Positions 50,528-60,490 of a DNA stretch of 64,000 nucleotides are shown one piece after another. Source of the stretch: Rodentibacter heidelbergensis (GTDB lineage: Bacteria > Pseudomonadota > Gammaproteobacteria > Enterobacterales > Pasteurellaceae); contig NZ_MLHH01000009.1 of assembly GCF_002000125.1 (NCBI RefSeq), forward strand, positions 41,815-105,814. Direction: 5' to 3'. The position numbers were made by a program, and so were the translations under genes. Below the pieces are notes generated by a model. The model did not search any database. It was not told the origin of the DNA and saw only the letters and a program-made list of their open reading frames with translations. The first letter of the stretch is position 1, and each line of letters opens with the position of its first letter.

Positions 50528-51004
50528 ATGGATTGGCTGTCTTTCGACTTCTGGGTAAATAGTTGGCAACATTATCCGCTTTGGTTAATGTTTATCAGTG
50601 CATTTTTAAGTGCCACGGTACTACCCGGTAATTCAGAAGTGGTGTTTGTTACCTTGGCAATTTCTAAACTAACCTTTCATTCGCTGTTCAGTGCGGAGGT
50701 TTTAGGGCTGGTTTTTATCGCCACATTGGGAAACGGTTTAGGCAGTCTTACGACTTATGGTATTGGGCGTTGGTTTCCCAAATTTGAAAGCCAAAATGAC
50801 CGCACTTTATGGGTAATGGAAAAGCTTCGCCGTTATGGGGCGGTGGCATTATTGCTGAGTTGGTTGCCGATTGTGGGCGATTTATTTTGTGCCGTAGCAG
50901 GGTGGTTACGTTTAAATTTCATAGCAAGTTGCCTTTTTATTTTTATTGGTAAACTGGTGCGTTATGTGGTTTTATTGTTTCTCAGCGCCCCATTCTTATT
51001 ATAG
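50528..51004 (+). CDS. yqaA: YqaA family membrane protein (VTT/DedA type)
   Basis: This 158-residue inner-membrane protein resembles YqaA, a short relative of the DedA/VTT (SNARE-associated) family with suspected roles in lipid or small-molecule transport. Marks are FISAFLSATVLPGNSEVVFV near the N-terminus, GLGSLTTYGIGRW and LLSWLPIVGDLFCAVAGWLR, with about four hydrophobic segments. Its place after yqaB is conserved in E. coli. An uptake signal lies inside (50788). No clear Shine-Dalgarno is seen before the ATG; coupling to the preceding short frame is possible. Confidence 0.88.
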   Translation: MDWLSFDFWVNSWQHYPLWLMFISAFLSATVLPGNSEVVFVTLAISKLTFHSLFSAEVLGLVFIATLGNGLGSLTTYGIGRWFPKFESQNDRTLWVMEKLRRYGAVALLLSWLPIVGDLFCAVAGWLRLNFIASCLFIFIGKLVRYVVLLFLSAPFLL

Positions 51005-51018
51005 AATGCCATAAAAAA

Positions 51019-51039
51019 GCCCTTCAACGAGTGAAGGGC
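51019..51039 (-). terminator. Hairpin between yqaA and luxS
   Basis: GCCCTTCA and TGAAGGGC form an 8-base stem with a five-base loop. The T run lies on the minus-strand side only (AAAAAA before it on plus), so it is a weak plus-strand terminator for yqaA. Confidence 0.5.
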
Positions 51040-51178
51040 AAATAACCTAAGGAACCAATTTTATTAAAAACAACTACAAGTTGCTTGTTCTCTAAGACTA
51101 AAGACTTGCTTGAAAGTTCATAAAAAATGAAAGATTTTTTGAATTAAAATTCAACCAATTGATTTATAAGGAAAAGTT

Positions 51179-51682
51179 ATGCCATTACTTGATAGTTTTA
51201 AAGTGGACCACACGAAAATGAAAGCCCCTGCCGTGCGTATTGCCAAAACCATGCGTACACCAAAAGGGGATGATATCAGCGTTTTTGATTTACGCTTCTG
51301 TCTTCCTAATAACGAAATTCTCCCACCAAAAGGTATCCATACCCTTGAGCATTTATTTGCCGGTTTTATGCGTGATCATTTAAACAGCGAGCAGGTAGAA
51401 ATTATTGATATCTCCCCGATGGGCTGCCGCACCGGGTTTTATATGTCATTAATCGGCACGCCGAACGAACAACAAGTGGCACAAGCTTGGCTTGCTTCTA
51501 TGCAGGATGTGTTGAACGTTAAAGATCAATCCGCTATCCCTGAATTGAATATTTACCAATGCGGGAGCTATAAAGAACATTCCCTTGAGGAAGCCCACGA
51601 TATTGCGAAAAAGGTTATCGCTCGTGGTATTGGTGTGAATAAAAACGATGATCTTTCCCTTGATGATGCCTTGTTAAAGTAA
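51179..51682 (+). CDS. luxS: S-ribosylhomocysteine lyase
   Basis: LuxS converts S-ribosylhomocysteine to homocysteine and DPD, the precursor of the quorum signal AI-2. The 167-residue protein has the metal site [10 protein letters not shown] (HxxEH), the active-site Cys in [10 protein letters not shown] and the third metal ligand Cys in [22 protein letters not shown] precedes the ATG. purT follows after 9 bases, so the two are probably one operon. No luxS-linked methionine genes are adjacent; metNIQ lies about 9 kb further right. Confidence 0.97.
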   Translation: MPLLDSFKVDHTKMKAPAVRIAKTMRTPKGDDISVFDLRFCLPNNEILPPKGIHTLEHLFAGFMRDHLNSEQVEIIDISPMGCRTGFYMSLIGTPNEQQVAQAWLASMQDVLNVKDQSAIPELNIYQCGSYKEHSLEEAHDIAKKVIARGIGVNKNDDLSLDDALLK

Positions 51683-51691
51683 GGAGATAAT

Positions 51692-52873
51692 ATGACAACC
51701 CTTGGTACGGCATTAAGCCCAAATGCCACAAAAGTGATGATGCTTGGCTCCGGCGAATTAGGCAAAGAAGTGGTGATTGAATTGCAACGCTTAGGCGTGG
51801 AAGTGATCGCAGTGGATCGCTATGAAAATGCGCCTGCCCAGCAAGTGGCGCACCGAGCCTATACCATTTCGATGTTAGATGGTGAGGCATTGAAAGCACT
51901 GGTGGAAAAAGAAAAGCCTGATTACATTGTGCCGGAAGTGGAAGCCATTGCGACCGCAACCCTCGTGGAATTAGAGCAAGCCGGTTTTAATGTTGTACCA
52001 ACCGCAAAAGCCACCCAGCTCACTATGAACCGAGAAGGGATTCGCCGCTTGGCTTCAGAAGAATTGGGCTTGCCAACCTCGGCTTACCAATTTGTAGATA
52101 ACTTTGAGGATTTTCAACGTGCGGTTGAAAAAATCGGTATTCCTTGTGTGGTTAAACCGATAATGTCTTCATCCGGTCATGGACAAAGTATTTTGAAATC
52201 AAAAGCGGATCTCCAAAAAGCTTGGGATTATGCACAAGAAGGGGGCAGAGCCGGTGCAGGGCGGGTGATTGTCGAGGGATTTGTTAAATTTGATTATGAA
52301 ATCACCTTGCTAACGGTTCGCCACATTAATGGAACAAGTTTCCTTGCCCCTATCGGACACCGTCAAGAAGACGGGGATTATCGTGAATCTTGGCAGCCAC
52401 AAGCCATGTCGGCGATAGCTTTACAAAAAGCACAATCTATTGCCGAAAAAATTACCACCGCATTAGGCGGACGGGGCATTTTCGGTGTGGAAATGTTTGT
52501 TTGTGGTGATGAGGTGATTTTCAATGAAGTTTCTCCACGTCCGCACGATACCGGAATGGTGACCTTAATTTCACAAGAATTATCTGAATTTGCCCTCCAT
52601 GCTCGAGCGATTTTGGGCTTACCTATCCCTGAAATCAGCCTTATCAGCCCATCAGCCTCCAAAGCGATTGTGGTGGAGGGAAAATCAACGAATATCCAAT
52701 TTAGCGGTATTGATAAAGCCCTTGCTGAACCGCACACCAATATCCGATTATTCGGTAAAGGTGAGGTGAATGGGCATCGGCGTTTAGGGGTGATCTTGGC
52801 AAGAGATCTTTCCGTGGAAAAAGCTTTAGAGAAAGCCAAACGGGCCTATGAGCAGTTAGAAGTGAAATTGTAA
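51692..52873 (+). CDS. purT: Formate-dependent GAR transformylase PurT
   Basis: PurT formylates glycinamide ribonucleotide with formate and ATP, an alternative to the folate-dependent PurN in purine synthesis. The 393-residue protein has the ATP-grasp fold: N-terminal [15 protein letters not shown] (nucleotide/substrate loop), the ATP-binding [15 protein letters not shown] and the metal-site stretch [35 protein letters not shown] precedes the ATG. It follows luxS closely, which links formate use to the same transcript. No PurR-like site was found before luxS. A strong terminator follows. Confidence 0.96.
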   Translation: MTTLGTALSPNATKVMMLGSGELGKEVVIELQRLGVEVIAVDRYENAPAQQVAHRAYTISMLDGEALKALVEKEKPDYIVPEVEAIATATLVELEQAGFNVVPTAKATQLTMNREGIRRLASEELGLPTSAYQFVDNFEDFQRAVEKIGIPCVVKPIMSSSGHGQSILKSKADLQKAWDYAQEGGRAGAGRVIVEGFVKFDYEITLLTVRHINGTSFLAPIGHRQEDGDYRESWQPQAMSAIALQKAQSIAEKITTALGGRGIFGVEMFVCGDEVIFNEVSPRPHDTGMVTLISQELSEFALHARAILGLPIPEISLISPSASKAIVVEGKSTNIQFSGIDKALAEPHTNIRLFGKGEVNGHRRLGVILARDLSVEKALEKAKRAYEQLEVKL

Positions 52874-52896
52874 TTACTATTTTTAAGCGATGAAAG

Positions 52897-52921
52897 AGCG
52901 ATCATATTGATCGCTTTTTTT
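52897..52921 (+). terminator. Terminator of luxS-purT
   Basis: AGCGATCA and TGATCGCT form an 8-base stem with a three-base loop and a T run. Confidence 0.9.
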
Positions 52922-53203
52922 ATGGGATAAATTCGCCGAATAATGTCAATTTTGTAAAGAAATTGTAATTAACATTAAATTTATGAACTTTAAATTCGGC
53001 TTTCAGACTAATTTTTGTTTTTCGTTAAGGCCGATTTTATCGGGAAAATAAAATCAGCTTTAGACGATAACTTTTTTATTATTTGAAGAATAAACGATTT
53101 CTAACGAGAGATGATCTCTCTTTATCAAAGGGTTGGAATTCGTGCGTTCAAAAGCCGATAACAAAAGCGTGTTATTTACATTTAAAATACAAAAGGAAAA
53201 CAT
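52922..53203. other. Intergenic stretch before aqpZ
   Basis: No gene is seen in this AT-rich stretch between the luxS-purT terminator and aqpZ. A 15-base palindrome, GAGAGATGATCTCTC, lies at 53106-53120, about 85 bases before the aqpZ ATG. It could be an operator or a hairpin in a 5' leader. No convincing promoter was assigned. Confidence 0.4.
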
Positions 53204-53890
53204 ATGAAAAAATATTTCGCAGAATTTTTTGGTACATTCTGGCTGGTATTTGGTGGTTGTGGTAGTGCGGTATTAGCAGCAGGTATTCCTGAACTGGGTA
53301 TCGGCTACATGGGTGTTGCATTTGCTTTTGGATTAACCGTATTGACCATGGCTTATGCCGTTGGCCATATTTCAGGCGGACATTTTAACCCGGCGGTATC
53401 CATTGGTTTATTTGTCGGTGGCCGCTTTAATGCGAAAGATCTCGTTCCTTACATTGCCTCACAGGTTTTAGGGGCGATTGCAGCAGCGGCGATTCTTTAC
53501 CTTATTGCTTCCGGTGCACCGGGATTTGATGTTACCGCCGGATTTGCCAGCAACGGATATGGTGAACATTCGCCACATGGTTATAGTTTAGTGGCAGCAT
53601 TATTAATTGAAGTGGTATTAACGGCGTTTTTCTTAATCATCATTATGGGCGCGACAGATAAACGTGCGCCGGCAGGTTTTGCGCCAATTGCTATCGGTTT
53701 GAGTTTAGCGTTAATTCACTTAATCAGTATTCCGGTAACCAATACCTCTGTTAACCCGGCCCGTTCCACCGGTGTGGCGTTATTCCAAGGTAGCTGGGCA
53801 ATTGAGCAATTATGGTTATTCTGGGTTGCGCCAATTGTGGGAGCGGTTATTGGTGCTTTAGCTTACCGTTTTATTTCAGAAGAAAAATAA
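53204..53890 (+). CDS. aqpZ: Aquaporin Z
   Basis: AqpZ is a tetrameric water channel in the inner membrane. The 228-residue protein has six transmembrane helices and the two pore NPA boxes: [10 protein letters not shown] and SVNPARSTG. The aromatic/arginine filter is of water-specific type: Arg after the second NPA (NPARS), a Phe in the first helix region and His in [27 protein letters not shown] precedes the ATG. It stands alone between terminators. Confidence 0.96.
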   Translation: MKKYFAEFFGTFWLVFGGCGSAVLAAGIPELGIGYMGVAFAFGLTVLTMAYAVGHISGGHFNPAVSIGLFVGGRFNAKDLVPYIASQVLGAIAAAAILYLIASGAPGFDVTAGFASNGYGEHSPHGYSLVAALLIEVVLTAFFLIIIMGATDKRAPAGFAPIAIGLSLALIHLISIPVTNTSVNPARSTGVALFQGSWAIEQLWLFWVAPIVGAVIGALAYRFISEEK

Positions 53891-53918
53891 TTCTTCGTAA
53901 AAATAGCCTATAAAATCA

Positions 53919-53974
53919 GTCTGCCCCTAAAAGCTCGGGTTGATTATCCGATAAATTTAGGGGCAGATTTTTTT
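53919..53974 (+). terminator. Terminator of aqpZ
   Basis: TCTGCCCCTAAA and TTTAGGGGCAGA form a perfect 12-base stem; the loop itself holds a small CGG/CCG pair. A run of T follows. It may also stop trmL transcripts on the other strand. Confidence 0.85.
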
Positions 53975-54015
53975 ATGCTTTGCGAACCAATGCACAAACC
54001 GCTATTTCAATAAAA

Positions 54016-55085
<1,070 letters not shown>

Positions 55086-55182
55086 AAAGAAGCGGATTTT
55101 TAGTGAAAATTCTGCTTAGTTTAGACGATTTTTTGCTAGAATGAACCACATTTTTATCGGATAGCATTGAAGAGAACGAGTT

Positions 55183-56604
55183 ATGGCGGAAGAAAAGAAA
55201 AAAGGCGGATTTTGGTCATCATTATTTGGGCGTAATAAAAAACAAGAAACCCCACCGCTTGAGCCGGTTATTGAAGAAGAAAAAATCGAGGGAACGACCG
55301 TAGAGAACGTTGTCGCCGCCCCTGCTGAAAAGGCAACAGAAGCCACAACAGAAATCCCAACAGAAACAGTAGAGGCAGCCGAAAGTGCGGTCGTTTTTGA
55401 GAAAGTTTTAACGGAAGAAGCACAAAAAGATGAGCTAACCCCGGCTGAAATAGACAAGATATCAGACATTTCCACCGCACAGAATGATTTACCTGAGGAA
55501 ATCATTGCCCCTGAAAATGTGGAAGAAAATCGAACGGTTGAAGTTGCAGAAATTGATGCGGATATCGTTGAAGAGGTGAAGCAAGAATTTTATCCCGAAA
55601 CCGCATCGGAAAGCGTTTCGGAAGAAGCGGGAGAAGCATTATCACAAACGCCAAGTGAAATCCGTGAAAAACCAAGTGAGGGCGGTTTTTTCAGTCGTTT
55701 AGTGAAAGGATTGCTCAAAACAAAACAAAATATCGGTGCTGGTTTTCGTCGCTTTTTCTTAGGCAAAAAAATTGATGATGAATTGTTTGAGGAATTGGAA
55801 GAACAGCTTCTCATTGCCGATATTGGCGTGCCAACCACCACGAAAATCATTAAAAATTTAACGGAACACGCCAGTCGTAAGCAATTGCAAGATGCCGAAT
55901 TGTTGTATCAACAGTTAAAAGTGGAAATGGCAACCATTCTTGAACCGGTGGCTCAGCCTTTAACCATTGACAGCCACAAAAAACCTTATGTGATCTTAAT
56001 GGTGGGCGTAAACGGTGTGGGGAAAACCACCACCATTGGTAAACTTGCCCGTAAATTCCAAGAGGAAGGAAAATCCGTGATGTTGGCAGCCGGTGATACT
56101 TTCCGTGCGGCGGCGGTGGAACAATTGCAGGTATGGGGAGAGCGAAATCATATTCCGGTGGTGGCACAAAGTACAGGGGCGGATTCAGCCTCAGTGATTT
56201 TTGATGCCATGCAATCAGCTAGCGCTCGCAATATTGATGTTTTAATTGCCGATACCGCAGGGCGTTTACAAAATAAAAATAATTTAATGGACGAGTTGAA
56301 AAAAATCGTCCGAGTGATGAAAAAATATGATGAAACCGCCCCTCATGAAATTATGCTCACGCTTGATGCAGGAACGGGGCAAAATGCTATCAGCCAAGCA
56401 AAATTATTTAATGAAGCGGTCGGTTTAACCGGTATTTCTCTCACAAAATTAGATGGAACGGCAAAAGGTGGGGTGATTTTCGCCATTGCCGATCAATTTA
56501 ACTTACCGATTCGCTATATTGGTGTCGGCGAAAAAATTGAAGATTTGCGTGCGTTTAATGCGACAGAATTTATTGACGCATTATTTATCCACGAAGAAGA
56601 ATAA
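55183..56604 (+). CDS. ftsY: Signal recognition particle receptor FtsY
   Basis: FtsY is the GTPase receptor for SRP at the inner membrane. The 473-residue protein has a long acidic N-terminal A domain (to about residue 170, rich in Glu and Ala), then the N and G domains. G-domain motifs are GVNGVGKTTTIGKLA (P-loop), DTFRAAAVEQLQ, DTAGR and TKLDGTAKGG. An uptake signal lies in the A domain (55383). AGAGAACGAGTT precedes the ATG. It heads the ftsY-ftsE-ftsX operon. Confidence 0.97.
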   Translation: MAEEKKKGGFWSSLFGRNKKQETPPLEPVIEEEKIEGTTVENVVAAPAEKATEATTEIPTETVEAAESAVVFEKVLTEEAQKDELTPAEIDKISDISTAQNDLPEEIIAPENVEENRTVEVAEIDADIVEEVKQEFYPETASESVSEEAGEALSQTPSEIREKPSEGGFFSRLVKGLLKTKQNIGAGFRRFFLGKKIDDELFEELEEQLLIADIGVPTTTKIIKNLTEHASRKQLQDAELLYQQLKVEMATILEPVAQPLTIDSHKKPYVILMVGVNGVGKTTTIGKLARKFQEEGKSVMLAAGDTFRAAAVEQLQVWGERNHIPVVAQSTGADSASVIFDAMQSASARNIDVLIADTAGRLQNKNNLMDELKKIVRVMKKYDETAPHEIMLTLDAGTGQNAISQAKLFNEAVGLTGISLTKLDGTAKGGVIFAIADQFNLPIRYIGVGEKIEDLRAFNATEFIDALFIHEEE

Positions 56605-56613
56605 GGACAGATC

Positions 56614-57270
56614 GTGATTAAATTTTCTAATGTATCCAAAGCCTATCACGGTGCAACCCAACCGGCGTTGCAAGGGCTGAATTTTCATTTACCGGTCGGC
56701 AGTATGACCTATCTTGTCGGCCATTCCGGTGCGGGAAAAAGCACCTTGCTCAAATTGATTATGGGCATGGAAAAAGCCAACGCAGGGCAAATCTGGTTTA
56801 ATGGGCATGATATCACCCGCCTGTCAAAATATGAGATTCCTTTTTTACGCCGCCAAATTGGCATGGTTCACCAAGATTACCGCTTATTAACCGATCGAAC
56901 CGTGGTAGAAAATGTCGCATTACCACTGATTATTACGGGGATGAACCCGAAAGATGCGCATTCTCGTGCAATGGCCGCGCTTGATCGTGTGGGGCTTCGT
57001 AACAAAGCCCATTATCTGCCACCACAAATTTCAGGTGGTGAACAACAGCGGGTGGATATTGCCCGTGCCATTGTGCATAAACCGCAACTTTTATTGGCCG
57101 ATGAACCCACCGGCAATTTGGATAATGAGCTTTCTTTAGGGATTTTTAACCTTTTTGAAGAATTTAACCGCTTGGGTATGACGGTGTTAATTGCCACTCA
57201 CGACATTAATCTTATTCAACAAAAACCAAAACCTTGTTTAGTGTTGGAACAAGGCTACTTACGTTATTAA
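56614..57270 (+). CDS. ftsE: Cell division ATP-binding protein FtsE
   Basis: FtsE is the ATPase of the FtsEX complex, which activates septal peptidoglycan hydrolases through EnvC. The 218-residue ABC protein shows Walker A GHSGAGKS, the signature ISGGEQQRVDIARAI and Walker B LLLADEPTGNLD. The start is a GTG at 56614 with AAGGACAGATC before it, 9 bases after ftsY. ftsX follows after 9 bases. Confidence 0.96.
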   Translation: MIKFSNVSKAYHGATQPALQGLNFHLPVGSMTYLVGHSGAGKSTLLKLIMGMEKANAGQIWFNGHDITRLSKYEIPFLRRQIGMVHQDYRLLTDRTVVENVALPLIITGMNPKDAHSRAMAALDRVGLRNKAHYLPPQISGGEQQRVDIARAIVHKPQLLLADEPTGNLDNELSLGIFNLFEEFNRLGMTVLIATHDINLIQQKPKPCLVLEQGYLRY

Positions 57271-57279
57271 GGAAAAACC

Positions 57280-58209
57280 ATGAGCCGATCAACTGATGCA
57301 TCTTTTTTCGTACAAACGGCTTACACCTTACGAGCCGTATGGGCAGATTTGTGGCAACGCAAATTCGGTACATTGCTGACGATTTTGGTGATTGCCGTTT
57401 CGCTCACCATTCCAACGGTCAGCTATCTCATGTGGAAAAATTTACATTTAGCCACCACACAATTTTATCCGGAAAGTGAACTCACCATTTATTTACACAA
57501 AAATTTAACGGAAGAAGATGCGAATTTAGTGGTGGAAAAAATCCGCCAACAAGAAGGGGTGGAAAGCCTCAATTACGTTTCCCGCCAAGAAAGCTTAAAG
57601 GAATTTAAAAGTTGGTCCGGGTTTGGTGAAGAATTGGATATTCTGGATGACAACCCCTTGCCTGCCGTGGTGATGGTGAAACCCACGAGTGAATTTAATG
57701 CGTCTGAAAAACGGGAAAGCCTGCGTGCCAATCTCGATAAAATTAAAGGCGTGCAAGAAGTCCGGTTAGATAATGATTGGATGGAAAAATTGACCGCACT
57801 TTCATGGCTGGTGGCACATGTGGCAATTTTTTGTACGGTGTTAATGGCGATTGCCGTGTTCTTAGTGATTGGCAATAGCATTCGTTCTGATGTTTATAGC
57901 AGCCGAGCAGATATTGATGTGATGAAATTATTGGGTGCGACAGATCACTTTATTCTCCGCCCTTTCCTTTACACAGGGATGATTTATGCCCTATTAGGCG
58001 GACTTGTTGCTGCTATTTTTAGCAGTTTTATCATCGGCTATTTCACCTCTGCGGTGAAATATGTTACCGATATTTTTGCCGTGCAGTTTGCCTTAAACGG
58101 CTTGGCTGCTGGCGAATTGATTTTTCTCTTGGTGAGCTGTTTAATCATGGGCTACATCGGCGCATGGATTGCCGCCAAAAGACATATTGCTTTGATTGAT
58201 AATCGGTAA
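57280..58209 (+). CDS. ftsX: Cell division protein FtsX
   Basis: FtsX is the membrane partner of FtsE; its large periplasmic loop recruits EnvC to drive amidases during division. The 309-residue protein has one N-terminal transmembrane helix (FGTLLTILVIAVSLTIPTVSYLMW), a periplasmic domain (about residues 52-170) and three C-terminal helices. AAGGAAAAACC precedes the ATG. An uptake signal (57793) encodes KLTALS at the end of the periplasmic domain. No rpoH follows, unlike E. coli; a terminator closes the operon. Confidence 0.95.
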   Translation: MSRSTDASFFVQTAYTLRAVWADLWQRKFGTLLTILVIAVSLTIPTVSYLMWKNLHLATTQFYPESELTIYLHKNLTEEDANLVVEKIRQQEGVESLNYVSRQESLKEFKSWSGFGEELDILDDNPLPAVVMVKPTSEFNASEKRESLRANLDKIKGVQEVRLDNDWMEKLTALSWLVAHVAIFCTVLMAIAVFLVIGNSIRSDVYSSRADIDVMKLLGATDHFILRPFLYTGMIYALLGGLVAAIFSSFIIGYFTSAVKYVTDIFAVQFALNGLAAGELIFLLVSCLIMGYIGAWIAAKRHIALIDNR

Positions 58210-58296
58210 CCGTTGAGATTAATTAAAGTATGCTGGATTTTGAGGTGATTTCATCGGTCTTGTGCAAAATCTGAAGATTAATCATCTCTAAAATAT

Positions 58297-58331
58297 AAAA
58301 ATAGCACTCATCAATTGAGTGCTATTTTTTT
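58297..58331 (+). terminator. Terminator of ftsYEX
   Basis: AAATAGCACTCA and TGAGTGCTATTT form a 12-base stem with a five-base loop and a T run. Confidence 0.9.
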
Positions 58332-58527
58332 GCTTCTTTTGAACAGATTTGAATCCGTTAAAATCTCAGTAAGGTTTGAAGATTCCCCCTCTTTATTCAA
58401 TCTTTCCTATCAAGTTTTGGCAAACCCTTCCTAAAACCGCTGAAAATCCGGTGGTAGCCTTTTATTTTCCACTTCTTGGAAAGCATATCAGACCTCTTTT
58501 AACTTATTGATTTAAAACCTAATTTGC

Positions 58528-58538
58528 GGGGGGGGGGG
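58528..58538 (+). repeat. Homopolymeric G tract (11 G), candidate phase-variation site
   Basis: Eleven consecutive G lie about 22 bases upstream of the adhesin -35 element in an otherwise AT-rich region. Such tracts change length by slipped-strand mispairing and are known to vary surface-gene expression in Haemophilus, Neisseria and relatives. The effect here is inferred from its position. Confidence 0.75.
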
Positions 58539-58555
58539 CTGGTTGGACAAGTTGT

Positions 58556-58589
58556 TGTATTGATAATCATTATCAGGCTTTGATATAAA
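58556..58589 (+). promoter_or_regulatory. Adhesin promoter with overlapping Fur box
   Basis: GATAATCATTATC (58562-58574) is a perfect 13-base core of the Fur consensus; the 19-base window from 58556 matches at 16 positions. A promoter with TTGATA (58560-58565), an 18-base spacer and TATAAA (58584-58589) overlaps it, so iron-loaded Fur would block transcription and iron limitation would release it. Confidence 0.75.
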
Positions 58590-58667
58590 AAGCCCGCTTC
58601 ACAGGCTATGTGAAGTAATAAAAATGGAATTATTAAAATTGTATTATCTCCAGGAGACAAACAACTT

Positions 58668-60377
58668 ATGAAAAATTTACCTAAGAAGAACACATTGGCA
58701 TTGGCCTTATTGGTTGGCTTAACATCCGGTTATTCCGCCGCACAGATGCCGGGGCAGAATAATGCCCTTCAAGACGTTGTACGACAACTCATTGCAAACG
58801 AGCAGAGAATAGCGACCACAGAAGGCGATCTCACTGTAGTGCAAGATAAAGTCAATACAGTGATACTACCAAGAATGGATGCTGTGGAACAACAAGTGAA
58901 TGATGTGCAAACACAGTTAAATAACGAAGTGAATAACTTAAAAATGAGTAGAAAAGCGCTGGGAGATCTACTTACTGATGCACGCGAGAAAATCATAGCA
59001 TTAGAGCCTCAAGTTACTGATCTCACCACGCAAGTTACAGACCTCGCCAACAATCAAAACACCATGGAAGCCAACTTGGCTGATCTCACCACGCAAATTC
59101 AACAGTTAGATACCACTCAATTAGATACCAAGATAGATGGGCTTACCCAACGGTTAGATACCATTGAACCGAAAGTTCAGGCACTCGATGGTATCGCTGA
59201 TTTAGTGACTGATGTTCAACGGGTGGTTAATGACAACACTCGGGTGCTCACTAAATTGGGTAATGATTTCCAAGCTGAAAATCAGAACTTGAGAGCAGAA
59301 CTTGCCACCACAAACCAAAATGTGACCCAAAATACCAATGCTATTCAAGGATTAACAACAGGTATTCAAGGGCTAAGTACCGGGCTTCAAGGGTTAACTA
59401 GCGAGGTTCAGGATTTATCCACCAAAGTTCAGGGCTTAGATCAGAAGTTAGATACTGAAATTAATCAACTTGATAGTAGAGTGGGCAATCTCGCCGGCAC
59501 TGTCGCTCAGGTTGAGCAAAAATTAGGTGATAATGACACAAGAATGGATGAGTTAGAGGAACGCATTACACAAAATCATCAAAGTATTGCCACAAACGAA
59601 GGCCTTGTTTTACAGAATAAAGCGAATATCGATCAAAACAAAACCGATATTGCGGAAAATAAAGCTATGATCCAACAATTCTTGGCGACGCCAAATGGTA
59701 ATAACCTTACCGGCATTGTAGACAATAAAGCGAAGATTGATGAAAACCGTGCGAATATTGACAAAAATACCAAGGCGATTGAGCAAAACAAAGCCGATAT
59801 TGCCGCAAATCAAGGAAATATTACGCAAAATACAGCAGGGGTTGATCAAAATAAAGCGGATGTCGCCAAAAACAAAACTGATATTGCGACCAATAAAGGT
59901 AATGTGGCGAAAAATACAGCAGGTATTGATAAAAACAAAGCAGATGTTGCGAAAAATAAAACCGATATTACGGCAACGAAAGCGAATGTGGCAAAAAATA
60001 CCGCAGACATTGCGGCAAATAAAGCAACCTTGCAAAAATTCTTGGCTTCTAACCATAGCCTAGCGGGTGTGGCAGAAATCCGTAAGGATATTGCGAGTAA
60101 TAAAGCGCGTATTGGCAAATTGGAAAGCCGTGTTAATAAACTTGAGAAGAAAATGGACCGCTCTTTTGCAACACAAGCTGCATTAACCGGGTTGTTCCAA
60201 CCGTATACGGTGGGTAAATTTAATTTGAGTGCAGCAGTGGGGGGCTATAATTCAAAAACGGCTGTCGCTGTGGGAACGGGCTATCGTTTCAGTCCAAATG
60301 TGGCAGCGAAAGCGGGCATTGCCATCGCAGATGCTAACACTATCAGCTACAATGCCGGTGTGAATTTTGAGTGGTAA
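58668..60377 (+). CDS. Trimeric autotransporter adhesin (UspA2/DsrA-like)
   Basis: This is a 569-residue surface adhesin of the trimeric autotransporter class. It has a signal peptide (residues 1-25, cleaved near YSAAQ), a long coiled-coil stalk with hydrophobic heptads, an extremely regular asparagine-containing coil (residues 350-454) and a C-terminal YadA-type membrane anchor (about 500-569, ending in Trp). No globular YadA-like head is seen, so it resembles UspA2 of Moraxella and DsrA of H. ducreyi, which bind host matrix or serum factors; the ligand here is unknown. AGGAGA lies 10 bases before the ATG. A poly-G tract and Fur box lie upstream, and a terminator follows. Confidence 0.9.
   Translation: MKNLPKKNTLALALLVGLTSGYSAAQMPGQNNALQDVVRQLIANEQRIATTEGDLTVVQDKVNTVILPRMDAVEQQVNDVQTQLNNEVNNLKMSRKALGDLLTDAREKIIALEPQVTDLTTQVTDLANNQNTMEANLADLTTQIQQLDTTQLDTKIDGLTQRLDTIEPKVQALDGIADLVTDVQRVVNDNTRVLTKLGNDFQAENQNLRAELATTNQNVTQNTNAIQGLTTGIQGLSTGLQGLTSEVQDLSTKVQGLDQKLDTEINQLDSRVGNLAGTVAQVEQKLGDNDTRMDELEERITQNHQSIATNEGLVLQNKANIDQNKTDIAENKAMIQQFLATPNGNNLTGIVDNKAKIDENRANIDKNTKAIEQNKADIAANQGNITQNTAGVDQNKADVAKNKTDIATNKGNVAKNTAGIDKNKADVAKNKTDITATKANVAKNTADIAANKATLQKFLASNHSLAGVAEIRKDIASNKARIGKLESRVNKLEKKMDRSFATQAALTGLFQPYTVGKFNLSAAVGGYNSKTAVAVGTGYRFSPNVAAKAGIAIADANTISYNAGVNFEW
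59811..60020 (+). repeat. 84-base tandem repeat in the adhesin stalk
   Basis: Two full 84-base units (59811-59894 and 59895-59978) and half of a third (59979-60020) encode 28-residue blocks of the form (K/Q)GN(V/I)xxNTAG(V/I)[13 protein letters not shown]. The units are four heptads each, so length changes keep the coiled-coil phase. Confidence 0.8.
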
Positions 60378-60404
60378 TCGTTAATTCATACTGAAGATAA
60401 TAAT

Positions 60405-60438
60405 GAACCGGCTTCTTTTGGGAAGCCGGTTCTTTTTT
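60405..60438 (+). terminator. Terminator of the adhesin gene
   Basis: GAACCGGCTTC and GAAGCCGGTTC form a perfect 11-base stem with a six-base loop and a T run. Confidence 0.92.
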
Positions 60439-60490
60439 ATGAAGATTTATCAATGATATTTTGCGAGCCTGTTAACTCATGAATAATGAA

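Larger units (their letters stand above)
58332..58667. other. Long upstream region of the adhesin gene
   Basis: No gene is seen. The right half holds a poly-G tract, a Fur box overlapping a promoter, a leader hairpin (CTTCACA / TGTGAAG, 58597-58615) and the ribosome site AGGAGA at 58653. The left half, up to about 58520, is plain AT-rich sequence without recognisable motifs. Confidence 0.6.

Noticed and set aside
51019..51039. Hairpin after yqaA as a normal plus-strand terminator
   Set aside because: No T run follows on the plus strand; the T run is on the minus-strand side, so it is listed only as a weak hairpin.
58210..58330. Search for rpoH after ftsX, as in E. coli
   Set aside because: Only a terminator is present; rpoH must be elsewhere in this genome.
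58499..58693. Minus-strand frame of 64 codons crossing the poly-G tract and adhesin start
   Set aside because: It consists of the reverse of regulatory DNA and a signal peptide, with no ribosome site or recognisable protein.
59811..60020. Short regular repeats considered as a CRISPR array
   Set aside because: The repeats are contiguous, lack spacers and keep an open reading frame; they encode heptads of the adhesin.
59610..60118. Antisense and shifted frames across the adhesin repeats
   Set aside because: They are by-products of the heptad-repeat composition.
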